From: Cylicocyclus nassatus
Lineage: Eukaryota; Nematoda; Chromadorea; Rhabditida; Strongylidae
NCBI GenBank assembly: GCA_958299035.1
Contig: CATQJL010000223.1
Location: 49,334,302-49,398,301, forward strand
DNA length: 64,000 bases
Direction of reading: 5' to 3'
Positions within the stretch are counted from its first letter, which is position 1. Each line of letters starts with the position of its first letter. The position numbers and the translations under genes were made by a program. Below, piece by piece: positions 24,362 through 35,445 of the stretch. The notes below the pieces were generated by a model. The model was not told where the DNA came from, did no database searches, and saw only the letters and a list, made by a program, of their open reading frames with translations.

Positions 24362-26396
24362 GAACGCCAGAAGGACGTGGAAATGGCACCGACCACATGA
24401 AGGACATGTACAATTACCCCGTGAAGATGCAGGATCACCACCATCCCTATTCAACTATTTGTATTCTATCAACAACTATTCTGCCCACCGTCGATGTCAA
24501 TTGACCCTCCAACGCCGACTGGCTATCGCCAAATACCGCAAGTCCACAACTTCAACATCACAGACGCAATTCACGACATCCACGCACAAGAAGAAGAGAC
24601 CTCTCTAGTGATAGCATTTTACTTATTCGTTCCATTGTTATTATGATTATTGCCCCTGCCCCGGCCGGAGTGTTCGGCCATTTGCTGTTTGGGTGGCCGA
24701 ACCCGTACCATCAATCAACCTGCAGTAAAGCGGGCGGGTGCGGGCCAACAGCAGTCAGCGGGGTGTAAGCTTTGGCAGTCTTGCAATAAACGTTCGTAGC
24801 GACGTGTTGTGAGCTCCCAGTGTTACAGTTGCCCTATAGTTCGGTCATTTGCTGTCTAGGTGGCCGAAACCGTACCATCAATCAACCTGCAGTAAAAGGG
24901 GTGTAAGCTTTGGCAGTGTCACTATAAACGTTGATAGCGACGCGTTGTGTTTGCTCCTAGAGTTAAAGTTGCCCTAGTGGCACAACAGAACCGTTTTGTA
25001 GATTGAAAAGCAGATATTATAAGTGTTCCGAAGGAATGTTGCTGATGTACATCTACTTCTTGGACGTCAGTGCAACTCGGTATCACTTCCTGAGAATCGC
25101 GGAGAGGAGTTCGCCTTTTTTCTAGGAACTATTTGATTTCCTCAAAACTAAGAGGAACGAGGGCTTGCTGTATGCTGTGGTGAGGCTGTAGGCTGTGTTC
25201 GAGGAAAAAAGTTAATTTTGAGATTTTGTGCTTACCCGGGCCTATTCGCTAGCTGAATCCGGAAATCCACACCGGGGACGCGCGGTGAAAAAGGGCATTA
25301 ATGCAGGAGGGTAATCAGCAGGTGGATGGGGTCTTCCCCACTGTAATCTGCGCTCCCAACTTCCAAAGCTATCTTTTCGATTCCGTTAGCCACGCTGACA
25401 TCGCACCCGGCCAAGTGCAACCCGTGACTCAAAATCGGAATCGAGCTGATTTCCCTCCTGCGTTCCTCGCCGTTTTCGCGCTCTCCATTGCGAATTTTCG
25501 GATCCAGTATAGCGAATAGACCCGGGTAAGCAATCTCGACTTTTTGCCCGAACACAGCCTACAGCCTCACCACAGCATACAGCAAGCCCTCGTTCCTCTT
25601 AGTTTTGAGGAAATCAAATAGTTCCTAGAAAAAAGGCGAACTCCTCTCCGCGATTCTCAGGAAGTGATACCGAGTTGCACTGACGTCCAAGAAGTAGATG
25701 TACATCAGCAACATTCCTTCGGAACACTTATAATATCTGCTTTTCAATCTACAAAACGGTTCTGTTGTGCCACTAGGGCAACTTTAACTCTAGGAGCAAA
25801 CACAACGCGTCGCTATCAACGTTTATAGTGACACTGCCAAAGCTTACACCCCTTTTACTGCAGGTTGATTGATGGTACGGTTTCGGCCACCTAGACAGCA
25901 AATGACCGAACTATAGGGCAACTGTAACACTGGGAGCTCACAACACGTCGCTACGAACGTTTATTGCAAGACTGCCAAAGCTTACACCCCGCTGACTGCT
26001 GTTGGCCCGCACCCGCCCGCTTTACTGCAGGTTGATTGATGGTACGGGTTCGGCCACCCAAACAGCAAATGGCCGAACACTCCGGCCGGGGCAGGGGCAA
26101 TAATCATAATAACAATGGAACGAATAAGTAAAATGCTATCACTAGAGAGGTCTCTTCTTCTTGTGCGTGGATGTCGTGAATTGCGTCTGTGATGTTGAAG
26201 TTGTGGACTTGCGGTATTTGGCGATAGCCAGTCGGCGTTGGAGGGTCAATTGACATCGACGGTGGGCAGAATAGTTGTTGATAGAATACAAATAGTTGAA
26301 TAGGGATGGTGGTGATCCTGCATCTTCACGGGGTAATTGTACATGTCCTTCATGTGGTCGGTGCCATTTCCACGTCCTTCTGGCGTTCTTGTCGGG
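24362..26396. repeat. Two-kilobase palindrome adjoining the gap
   Basis: The outer arms, 24362 to about 25200 and about 25555 to 26396, appear identical in inverted orientation wherever I compared them. The inner arms (about 25200-25325 and 25435-25560) are clearly homologous but diverged; for example both hold CTTACCCGGG with the CTATTCGCTA block. The centre is near 25380. Within each arm a 140-160 bp unit is tandemly doubled (24675-24838 and 24839-24975 on the left), starting GTTCGG-CATTTGCTGT and containing ACCATCAATCAACCTGCAGT. An ORF of up to 170 codons crosses the right arm edge (26654-26142, -) with no recognisable family. Confidence 0.8.
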
Positions 26397-26871
26397 GTCC
26401 CTCGCCGGCCGTTGAAAAGGGGACGTGCGCGTGAAGACAGGAACCACTTCGTTGCAGGAGTTGAGCCGAGAATTTGGCAAAGTAAGTAATGGAACAAGGT
26501 AAAGACAACAATGTGTTTCTTGCCGATCGCTACGATCGGCAAGTGTATTAGATATCATTTTAAACACTTGCCGTTTCTGCGTAATTTCGCCACCCTTTTC
26601 AGAATATTTTTCTGATAGGCGATACTCTACGCTGCTGGGCAGCTGTTTCTTCATTAAAGGCGCCTATGAGTAGATTTTCGTCAAGGTTTCCTAAGCCTTG
26701 TTAGCTATATGCGCGAATGTGGGAGAAGTGTCCCTAGGTTATATAAACTAATGTGCTGCCATCAAAGCAATCCACTTGCGTTCAAACTCCTAGGATAGAA
26801 CGTTATTTGCTGCTGCTTTCGCAGAGCAAGTGCTGGCTCAGTAATTTGGCCGATGCACCAGAACTGTGCCA

Positions 26872-27335
26872 CTATAGGGTTGTTTCATACTGCCGCACTG
26901 ACCGCAGCAGACTGCAGTGGAATGCAGCAGACTGCAGCTGACCGCACTGACCGCAACGGCTACACAATTGCTGCATCCTTTCGTAAAAGAGAAAATAGTT
27001 GCGAATACATCAAAACACCGTGATTTACGCCTAGAAAGTTTATGGGTTCTAACTTACTCTTCTCAATCAAATTTTGGCGATTGTTTTTCTTTAATATGCT
27101 CATATCTGTTCAGATTCCTTTTGTCATTGCATATACCTATTTTACTCCCGCTCGTGTTGCCTACTGGAGCATACATTGTTGAGAGAATGTTTAAGCTACA
27201 ACCATTTATCCTCTCCACCTTCGCAAAAGGATGTAGCGATCTGTGCGGCCCCGCGGTCAATGCGGTCAGCTGTAGTCTGCTGCAGTCTGCTGCAGTCTGC
27301 TGCGGTCAGTGCGGCAGTACAACCCATAGGGTAAT
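26872..27335. mobile_element. Foldback element rich in GCAGACTGCAG subrepeats
   Basis: The left arm 26872-26955 and right arm 27240-27335 are inverted copies: CTATAGGGTTGT opposite ACAACCCATAGGG, and TGCCGCACTGACCGCAGCAG opposite CTGCTGCGGTCAGTGCGGCA. Both contain repeated GCAGACTGCAG words. The interior has no recognisable gene. It abuts the repeat at 27336-27492. Confidence 0.7.
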
Positions 27336-27492
27336 TGTAACACTGGGAGCTCACAACAAGTCGCTACGAACGTTCATTGCAGGACTGCCAAAGCTTACAC
27401 CCCGCTGACCCCTGTTGGCCCGTACCCGCCCGCTTTACTGCAGGTTGATTGATGGTACGGGTTCGGCCACCCAACAGCAAATGGCCGAACAT
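27336..27492. repeat. Solo copy of the palindrome's internal repeat unit
   Basis: It matches the right-arm unit at about 25915-26085: GTAACACTGGGAGCTCACAA, CGTTCATTGCAGGACTGCC, then ACTGCAGGTTGATTGATGGT and a GGCCGAACA end. It carries a few substitutions relative to the arm copies. So the unit is a dispersed repeat that the palindrome contains. Confidence 0.75.
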
Positions 27493-27774
27493 CTGTGAAA
27501 GAAATTACCACCGGATCAATTGTATTCGATAGGATTCTAGACAGGTATTGCCCTGTCTAGAGTCTAATCGAATGCAAGGAATGATGCATCACTGATTGAA
27601 ACGTTCATAAAAACTTTGTCAACAACTTACTCCCTTTTGCGTAGAAATTACGCATCCGTAGCTCATGGGCATTGCGCAGCATTCTCCGATCGATGCGGCA
27701 CATTTAAACTCAAGCCTACGTCCGCGATTGCAGCACAGGGCTTTAGCTGCGGCTGATCGCAAAAAAAAAGCACA

Positions 27775-28074
27775 TCATTGACACAGACTGTAGGTTGTTA
27801 GGGGAGCAGCTGTCTCCCCGCTCTTGATTTTTCTTGCAAATATTCGTTTTATGAAAACCAAGGTCATCACGAAAAGGTTAGACTCAGGGCCGCATGCATT
27901 AACATCCCCGCCGGGGAAAGTGATCGCAGCACAAAAGAAAGCTTCATATCCTGAAGTTTCAGGTGTTTGGATTTCACATTGTCTCTCAATCCGTACGTAT
28001 TCCTGGTGCCCTTCACTATGAACGTATTGAACAAGAGTGAGAAGTTGTACAAGTAGCAATTCCCAGCTTTTCAT
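27775..28074 (-). CDS. Small secreted-protein-like ORF inside an inverted duplication
   Basis: A 99-codon frame begins MKSWELLLVQLLTLVQYVHS, a plausible signal peptide, followed by a cysteine-containing region with AITFPGGDVNACGPESNL. A second frame overlaps just upstream (28249-28016, beginning MDFIDNSDILK) and the two could be exons of one gene. I do not recognise a family. Against a gene: the region is one arm of a diverged inverted duplication whose other arm (about 28260-28660) has lost the frame. It could be a small gene with a pseudogene copy, or chance coding in a repeat. Confidence 0.3.
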   Translation of the reverse strand: MKSWELLLVQLLTLVQYVHSEGHQEYVRIERQCEIQTPETSGYEAFFCAAITFPGGDVNACGPESNLFVMTLVFIKRIFARKIKSGETAAPLTTYSLCQ

Positions 28075-28259
28075 CTGATCCCCTTATGATTCTGGCGGCA
28101 GTCCGTTCTTCCTTCAAAGTCACTTTCCTTTCTTCGAAGTTGACGAAATCGTTCCAGAGTTTACTGATTATCGAATCCAACAGTGCTGAACATGTATCTG
28201 ATGGAAACGAATGAGTTTTTAAGATATCGGAATTGTCGATAAAATCCAATTTTCGACTT

Positions 28260-28660
28260 GTGGTTCATCGTAACTTTCATGACTCCGATACATCATTTGT
28301 TTTCATCAGCAACAAGCTTAGTGTTGTTAGGTTAGACGAATAGTACAACTTTGAAATGTTTTCACTGACTTTGAAGAAAGAAAGATGACTTTGGAAAAAA
28401 GAGGTTAGCCGACGGGGATCACCTGGGGATACAGAAAGCTAGAAAATGCTGCTTGTATAACTACTCGCTCGTGTTCATTGTCGTTATAGTGAAGAATAGT
28501 AGAAATATTTATAGATGGAAGAATAGCGTGAAATCTAGACATGTCTTTTGAGCTGCGATCCTCTCCTTGGTAAGGATGTTAATGCATGCGGCCCTTACGC
28601 TCTAATAGCTTGGTTCTCACATCATTCCAAAGTTGCCGGAAGCGAGTGACCCCTAGTTGA
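28260..28660 (+). pseudogene. Diverged inverted copy of 27830-28230, frame broken
   Basis: Read on the + strand this segment follows the - strand of 27830-28230. Both hold CTTTGAAG-AAAG-AAG-TGACTTTG, the GGGGATCA word, a CTTGTA-AACT-CTC word and, exactly, GGATGTTAATGCATGCGGCC (28574 here, reversed near 27890 there). Indels and stops break the reading frame, though KDVNACGPYALIAW is still readable at the end. The two arms are adjacent and inverted. Confidence 0.5.
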
Positions 28661-28876
28661 AAATGAACCATCCTCGCTATCAGATATCACATGCTTAGAG
28701 TATTGTAAATCATTCCTCACTTAAATTTCGTAACGGACAAAGCCTATTATAAGTCACCAGTGCGTCACCTCTGTTTCGTAGAAACGCTCACTGTTTCTAC
28801 TTAAAATGTCTTGCTCATTCTCTTGTTATGATGACATTGAAACTCACTGCGCAATGATGACTATCACGAATGAATT

Positions 28877-29095
28877 TCATTGTAAACTGAGGTTGGCAAT
28901 CTCGTTTCGCTTTTCAGTACATTGCACCAGGAAGGTCTGAACGGGCAGCGTTTGACGAGACGTTTGGCGTTGTAGTGAAAGTACGAATAACTATGATCCT
29001 TTTCAGACTCCTGACGAAGACGAATTGTTCGAAACGTTGAGTCAATGAAGTTCCACCAGTGTTAACCTGGTTTCGGCATAAGAAAATCCTACACA
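28877..29095 (+). mobile_element. Penelope-type short insertion with 17-bp target-site duplication
   Basis: A 219-bp insertion flanked by the exact 17-bp repeat ACTATCACGAATGAATT (28860-28876 and 29096-29112). Its 3' half resembles the pseudo-LTR of the Penelope-like element at the right of the window: CTGACGA, then GAAACGTT, then GAAGTTCCACCA, then CGGCATAAGAAAA, compared with CTGAAGA, GAAACGTA, GAGCTTCACCA and TGGCATAAGAAAA. It is probably a short or truncated relative and has no protein. Confidence 0.65.
29006..29043 (+). ncRNA. Hammerhead-ribozyme-like motif (short insertion)
   Basis: GACTC + CTGACGA + a 13-nt weak stem-loop + GAAAC + GTT + GAGTC. The GACTC/GAGTC helix I is perfect over 5 bp and the CUGANGA and GAAA cores are intact. 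Helix III would be minimal, as reported for Penelope-like elements. Helix II (GAC/GTT) is weak, so activity is doubtful. Confidence 0.45.
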
Positions 29096-29679
29096 ACTAT
29101 CACGAATGAATTGTTAACAACTACTCATTCCAAAAGCTTCTTCATGATAGATTGGTAATCTGGCGTGGATGAGACTTCTCGCAGAAGAGCATGCACAGAT
29201 TCGAATTGGTTTGAAATTTTTATGGCTTTCTATTATAATTGCCATAAGGACGATAATCACCGTGAGCTGCATCTCTGAGCAAAAATCGTTTTGAATGCTC
29301 AGGTAAAATCTTGGGTTTTTCAAAGAAGTAGACCTTGATCACTTTCCCCGGCTAAAGTTCATGGCATGCATATCAACTTGTGACATATCCATGACTATGC
29401 AAAAATGGTAGTACAGACCAAATTTACTGGCCAATTCGTTATGATGTTAGCATTATCCACAGGAATCTACACAACCACAACACGCTCATAAAATCATAAA
29501 AGTTTAACCAACTTCTTTTTACAGGAAGTGTCCGGACAAAGTGGGAGCTTTGGGATGTTACTGCCACGCAAAAGTGGGCCCCCTCGACTATCACACAAGT
29601 GCGAGGCCATAACGTTTGACCAAGAAATCTTGTCGGAAAGCTGGGAGACTAACGCCTTGGGGCGGGGCTCTCCACCTGT

Positions 29680-31420
29680 CTAAATTTCTGCTCAGCGACG
29701 GAATACGCATGCCGCCAGGGTGCGTAGCAAGTGGTATCCAGGCAGCCGACTGCTGCAGTAGTCAGCCGCCAGAGCTGGCGTCAGCGCCGCCGCATATGAT
29801 AAAGTAATTATGCTAGCCGTCTGAAATCTTCGGCCAAAAGGTTTACTCACACCTTGTCGCGCTAAGGTGCGATATCAGCCTCAAGGGTAGCGCTACTATC
29901 AATATTTATATCATTTTAAACAGCAAAAATTCTATAATTCACTGATAAAAAAGCAAATGAATAAATTTGTATAGAGGTAGAGTTTTCCTAAAGGGAGACG
30001 GTTATGGAATTCATTTCCTTAAAATAACCAGAAGCTGAAGTAGTTCAAGATGCAAAAAAGTGTTTAGTTATCAAAATTTTTTCTAAGAGTCAAAATCGGA
30101 GGAGAACGTACAAGACTTAATGACGAAAAAAGTCTGTTAAAATTAGCATTTCAGGACTTAATGATGTTAAGCAAGCCGAATAAGCCAAAGCGGGTCGAAT
30201 AAATGAGCCAAAGTACCTAATTTCACGCGTACAAGACGCGAGGGATTTTTTCCAAAATCGACTAGCCCAAATACGCCAAAGAAGTTCGCAACCAAAGGAC
30301 CCTATGCTTGCTGTATATTGCTTAAGAGAATCGTACGGCACAAGGATCGCTTTCCGAACTAATTTGAAGCGGCTGAGGGGCCTAGTCGAAAAATCGAAAA
30401 AGGTGCGCCTTGTACGCGTGAAATTAGGGTAGTCCAAAAATTGAGTAAGCACTGATAAAAGGTGGAAATTTGTCACATTTGCTGATATAAAAGAGATCGT
30501 AGATCATTGAGAACTTATTGGGTTGTAAAGACCCGGGCAGTTCTGGAAATTTCATTTTCAGAATCATTTTTCTCGCATTCGGTCGAATTCTTGCAATATA
30601 TTTTTGCAATGCTTTGTAGTAGACAGCTTAAGCTTTCTAATAACGTTCCCAATTTTCACCGATGTTCAATCGTATCTGACCTATATACCAAAAAGGTAGC
30701 AAAAATAAATAAAATAATAAAATAAATAAAATAAATAGTACAAATTCGACCGAATGCGAGAAAAATGGTTCTGAAAATGAAATTTCCAAAACTGCCGCGA
30801 ACTTTCTTGAAACCCTACAAGTTCTTGATGTTCTACGATATTCTTTTTATATCAGCAAGTTTGACATATTTCCACCTTTTATCAGCGCCCACTCAATTTC
30901 TGACATACTTTGGCTCATTTATTTCCACCTTTCTTATTCAGCTCGCTTAACATCACTAAGCCCTGAAGTGCTAATTTTGACAGACTTTCTTCGTCATTAT
31001 ATCCCGTATGTTCTCCTCCGATTTTAAGTCCAGAAAAATATTTTGATAACCAAACACCTTTTCTGCTTCTTGAATTATTCCAGCTTTTGTTTATTTTGAG
31101 GAAATGAGTTTCATAACCTCTGTGCAAATTTGTTCATTTACTTCTTATCAGTGACTTACAGAATTTTTGCTGTTCGAAATGATATAAATATTGATAGTAG
31201 CGCTGCCCCTGAGGCTGATATCGCATCTCAGCGCGACGAGGTGCGAGGAAACCTCTTCCGAAGATTTCAGATGGCTAGCGTATTTATTTTACCATATGCA
31301 GCAGCGCTGACGCCAGCTGTGGCGGCTGACTACTGCAGCAGTCGGCTGCCTGAGTATCACTTGCACGCCTTCCCTATACACGTATCCCAGCGAAAGCAGA
31401 CATGGAAAACCCTGAGAAAA
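29680..31420. mobile_element. Large foldback element, about 1.7 kb
   Basis: Long inverted arms: CGACTGCTGCAGTAGTCAGCC at 29749 pairs with its complement near 31324, a block around TATCAATATTTATATCATTT at 29895 pairs near 31170-31195, CTGTTAAAATTAGCATTTCAGG at 30133 pairs near 30965, and TCGCATTCGGTCGAATT at 30573 pairs near 30748. The left arm is longer by some 240 bp, which includes a GCGTACAAG-containing stretch at 30220-30420. No transposase is recognised in either strand. A CCATATGC-containing edge lies at both ends. Confidence 0.7.
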
Positions 31421-31629
31421 ATTGCCTTGTTCAAGCGCTACGAAGCCCAGCTATGAGTTTAGCGAGAAGGTTCCGGAAACGTGAAAATGCGGAGATTGAA
31501 GTTTTGCTATAAAGGCAGTGTTCGGGCAAGAAGTCAATTCCTAAATTCACTTACCTGGGTTTATCCGCAACGTTGAACTCGAAAATCCACATTAGAAAGC
31601 GCGAAAATAGCTTGAATATGCGTCTTCCA

Positions 31630-33170
31630 AAGCCTTACACTTCGAAATAGGATGGTTCCCGCCGAGGCTGAGACGCAGAGCCACGGCGGAGCCTTACGAC
31701 TCTAACCCGTGTATACCATCTCAGACATTCGCAGTCAAGTCCCGCCGGAGATCCGCCCACAAAATGAGAACTCGCGAGAAAACCGGGAGTCTTCGCGACT
31801 CCCGGTTTTGTCCCGACTTTCGGGACAATCCCGATCAAAAAGAAGCGGGAGATTATCGGGAGTCGCGATGTCGGTGTACGCGGGTCATTTTGAATGTATG
31901 ATGTGATGAAATTTCTGCACTGCACGACATCCGCATCAGAGTTAGTTTCCTTTATGAAATCTCAACCTTATATGAGTCAAGACTCCCTACGCGCATCGTC
32001 CAGGAATTGTAGTTTCATTGCACGTCATTATTCATTTGCCGCTCTGCTTTTCCTGTGATAAGAAATCGAGAAATCTTTCAGCCTTCATAATAGGTATAGA
32101 TAGAAGTGTTTCTACCCCTTGATATCTCATTGATTTGGTTTTTGGCTGGGCCTAGGGAACGACGATGAGGCTAGGACGAAGATGTTTGACAAGCTGTCGG
32201 AGGCGAGGATGAAGTTTAATGGATTAGCAGAGTGGCTATAGGAAGAGCTTTGTGCGTTTCTTTCAAAGATAGTTTACAGAATCTATTAAATTTGAAGTTC
32301 AGAGGAGATGTGCGAGCATATCATTTTGATGCTGATAAGGAGATGCTGTCGCCACCCTCGGTAATATTTATATTTGATTTTTCAAATTAGTGTTAGATTG
32401 TTATTTTTTTCCAGAAAAAGCGTTTTTGCCTACTCCACGCAAGATTCTTTGGCGCACGAGCAGGCTAACGAGTCGGAGCATGAGCAAGACGATGAGAACG
32501 AAAATATGAAGTCGATTTGAATTATGGATTCAATCTCACACACTGATCTCGACATTCCTGTTTTTTTCTGTTAACTTAGTTATAGTGATTTCAATGTTCT
32601 TTTTCGGTCACGAATGCTAATGAAGAGCGTTTCTGAACTCGTGTCAAGCACAGCACCTTTGTAAGATGTGTGTAGTACAAATTTTTGAAGGAGAACTTAT
32701 TTGAGAAAAGGCCCAGCCGGAAGCTGATCGGATCGCTGCTATATCGCGTCTCCCGCAGGAGACTGCAACCTAGAGGGGAAGTCCCGCGTGACCGGATCGC
32801 GACATTATCGGGACTCCCGCAGGAGCTCCTGGTTTTCTCAGTAGAAAACATGTCGGGACAAAAACGCGTGTTGCGCAGCATTAGCCCGAACGAAAACCGG
32901 GAGTCCCGATTTTCCCGCGAATCATCTTGTGTCTCGCAGTCATTCCGGCGGGACACAACTTCTTCACCGGCGCGACTTAACTGCGAATGTCTGAGATTTG
33001 ATTCAACTCGCTTGGCATCGGCAAAGGCGGGGCTTCGTGACCTAATTAAGGCTAGGTAGTGATCAGAGAGCACTCGCGCGAGAGAGACGCAGGTGCGTCG
33101 CGGGCGCGAGCGGCCTTGATTAGATCACAAAACCCCGCCCTGGTGCCAAGCCAGTTGGATCAAAGGTTAG
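31630..33170. repeat. Cluster of CGGGAGTC-rich inverted repeats
   Basis: Several copies of GC-rich words around CGGGAGTCCCGAT occur at 31770-31870 and 32800-32920. ATCTCAGACATTCGCAGT at 31719 is repeated in inverted orientation near 32980-32998. GGCGGGGCTTCGTGACCTAAT at 33024 pairs with a complement near 33125-33145. This looks like pieces of one foldback family. The candidate exons at 32156-32518 lie between them. Confidence 0.5.
32156..32518 (+). CDS. Possible terminal exons of an unrecognised gene
   Basis: Three splice-bounded stretches look coding. 32156-32241 follows a cctag acceptor, encodes NDDEARTKMFDKLSEARMKF and ends at TAG. About 32303-32360 encodes GDVRAYHFDADKEMLSPPS before gtaata. 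From about 32415 an acidic tail reads SVFAYSTQDSLAHEQANESE and ends MKSI at TGA (32516-32518). I could not join them in one consistent phase, so they may belong to alternative transcripts or be chance. Confidence 0.25.
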
Positions 33171-33183
33171 GCCTTCCGCGCAG

Positions 33184-33850
33184 GGCGCGGAGTATACTTT
33201 GGAATATTCGAGAATTTTTTTCGAATAATCGAATAACCGAATATATTCGAAAATCAAAAATATCGAATAATCGAATTTCAAATATTTTCAAAAACAAAAA
33301 AAATGTCGAATATTCTCATATCGAATATTTTCGAGGAATAAAAATGTCGAGTAATCGAATATCGGATATTTTCGAAATAAGAAAATCGTCGAATAATCGA
33401 ATATCGAATATATTCGAATTGAAAAAAATCCGAATATTCGAATATATTTGAGAAAAACAACCCGAATAAACGAATATTTTGCATCGATTATGTCGAATAT
33501 TCAAGCAAATTTTGATCGAATTAGCAGAAGGACTCCATGCAGTGGGCAACTTGGACAACAAACGATGGTTGCTGGTATAGCAGTCAAAATCGTGACGCTG
33601 TCATTTAGTTATTCGAATATACGAAAATGTCGAATAATCGAATATCTTCTGAAAAAAAATATTCGAATGTTCGAATATTTTCAAAAATCAAATTTTTCGA
33701 ATAACCGATAATCGAATAAATTCGAAATTGACAAATTTCGAATGAGCAAATATCGAAAATATTCGAGATTTTGAAATTTTCGAATAATCGAATTTCGAAT
33801 AAAATTTCGAATACTTTATTCGAATACTCGAATATTTATTCGATTCGATC
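33184..33850. repeat. Second TTCGAATA palindromic repeat block
   Basis: The same degenerate TTCGAATA / TCGAATAATCG texture as 20060-20606, interrupted by a unique island at about 33505-33605. It is bounded by short inverted ends: GGAGTATACTTTGGA on the left and TCCAAAGTATAATAGCGCGGA on the right. The short Ile/Arg/Phe-rich frames on both strands are translations of the repeat. Confidence 0.75.
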
Positions 33851-34233
33851 CAAAGTATAATAGCGCGGAGAGTGCGCAAGGTGTGTATTGCGCGTCACTC
33901 CTCTTTCCTCATGCACTCTCGCCGCCTGTTTTCTCTGCGCTTCTTCCAGTCGTGAACTGCCTTCACTGTACGCAACAGCGTTGCTCTCCGTGCGCAGCGC
34001 GGACGGGCTATAAGCCGGCGGAGTCCGGAACGAAGGGGCAAGGTCCGAAAGTCTGGAGTGGATTTCAGGTTGTTGGACGCGCTTTCTCCAGACTTCACTG
34101 ATAAAATAGTTGGGTCTGCCGTTACAATGCTGCAAAATCCCAGTACCCACCATCTTGCAGGTACGCCGCCTTTAAGCCTAGAAGAAGCATGGTCAAAGTT
34201 CCTCGCACAATTGCGTGTGTTCTCCTCATAAAA

Positions 34234-34252
34234 TCTTATATATAAAGCTGAA

Positions 34253-34295
<43 letters not shown>

Positions 34296-35445
34296 ATGTC
34301 TGTCTGTATGTCTGTACGTATGTTCCGAATAGAAAATTCCATTTCTGAACCGATCCGGACCAAACTTGGCACACATACACTACGGGCCCCGGCGGGTGTC
34401 ATAGGCTACTTTTCGTCATCGATCGATATCGATTTTATCGATTTTTATCGATTTTTTTGCTGAGTTCACCTACGGGGCTGGGAGTTGGCACAGGGGGGTA
34501 ATCGAGCATGGGGATTCCGAATACAATATTGGTTTTCAGGATTATCGATTACTTTTATCGATTTTATCGATTTTTTTGCAAAGTTTGAGCTACGGGGCTG
34601 GGAGTTGGCACAGGGGGGTAATCGAGCATGGGGATTCCGAATACAATATTGGTTTTCAGGATCATCGATTACTTTCATCGAATTTATCGATTTTTTGCAA
34701 AGTTTGAGCTACGGGGCTGGGAGTTCGCATAGGGGGGGTAACCGAGCATGGGGATTCCGAATACAATATTGGTTTTCGGGATTATCGATTACTTTTATCG
34801 ATTTTATCGATTTTTTTGCAAAGTTTGAGCTAGGGGGCTGGGAGTTGGCACAGGGGGGTAATCGAGCATGCTGATCATCCCCAAGGGGGGTGATCAGCAT
34901 GCTCGATTACACCCCCTGCCAAATTCCAGCCCCTAGCTCAAATTTTCAAAAAATCGATAAAATCGATAAAAGTAATGGCGATCTTGAAAACTAATATTGT
35001 ATTCGTAATCTGCATGCTCGATTACCCCCCTGTGCAAACTCCCAGCCCCGCAGGTCAAACTTTACAAAAAAAGTCGATAAAATCGATAAAAGTAATGGAC
35101 GATCCTGAAAACTAATATTGTGTTCGTAATCAGCATGCTCGATTACCCCCCCCCCTGTGCAAAATCCCAGCCTCGCATGTCAAAATTTACAAAAAATCGA
35201 TAAAATCAATAAAAGTAATCGATAATTCTGAAAACTAATATTGTATTCGGAATCCCCATGCTCACTTCCCCCCCCTCCCTGTGCCAACTCCTAGCCCTGT
35301 AGGTGAACTCTGCAAAAAAATCGATAAAAATCGGTAAAATCGACATCGATCGATAACGAAAAGTGGACTGTGACACCCGCCGGGGCCCGAAGTGAATGTG
35401 TGCCAAGTTTGGTCCGGATACGGCGGAGCCGGGTAAGCCAGCTAG
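34234..35445 (+). mobile_element. Non-autonomous Helitron, copy 1
   Basis: It starts TCTTATATATAAAGCTGAAT after a host A and ends GTAAGCCAGCTAG before a host T, which is the Helitron rule (A|TC...CTAG|T). A small hairpin CGGCGGAGCCG lies just inside the 3' end. After a TCTG microsatellite come about four direct units of roughly 120 bp containing GAGCTACGGGGCTGGGAGTT and ATCGAT clusters, a central palindrome around GCATGCTGATCA, then inverted units. The subterminal arms (34345-34410 and 35365-35425) are also inverted copies. No Rep/helicase gene is present. Confidence 0.85.

Larger units (their letters stand above)
28745..29165. repeat. Dispersed repeat interrupted by a 219-bp insertion
   Basis: 28745-28876 and 29096-29165 together match the reverse complement of 22150-22330, which is uninterrupted. 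The interrupted site gives the filled allele of an insertion whose empty form is preserved in the other repeat copy. Confidence 0.7.

Noticed and set aside
23808..24504. ORFs of about 200 codons on both strands
   Set aside because: They run across the 500-N gap and consist mostly of unknown residues.
26142..26654. A 170-codon - strand frame at the palindrome edge
   Set aside because: Half of it lies in the repeated arm, a different frame is equally open, and no domain is recognised. It could be a transposon remnant but is not supported as a gene.
34480..35240. Regularly spaced repeats resembling a CRISPR array
   Set aside because: Units of about 120 bp are contiguous, switch orientation and lie inside a Helitron in a eukaryotic genome; there are no spacers or cas genes.
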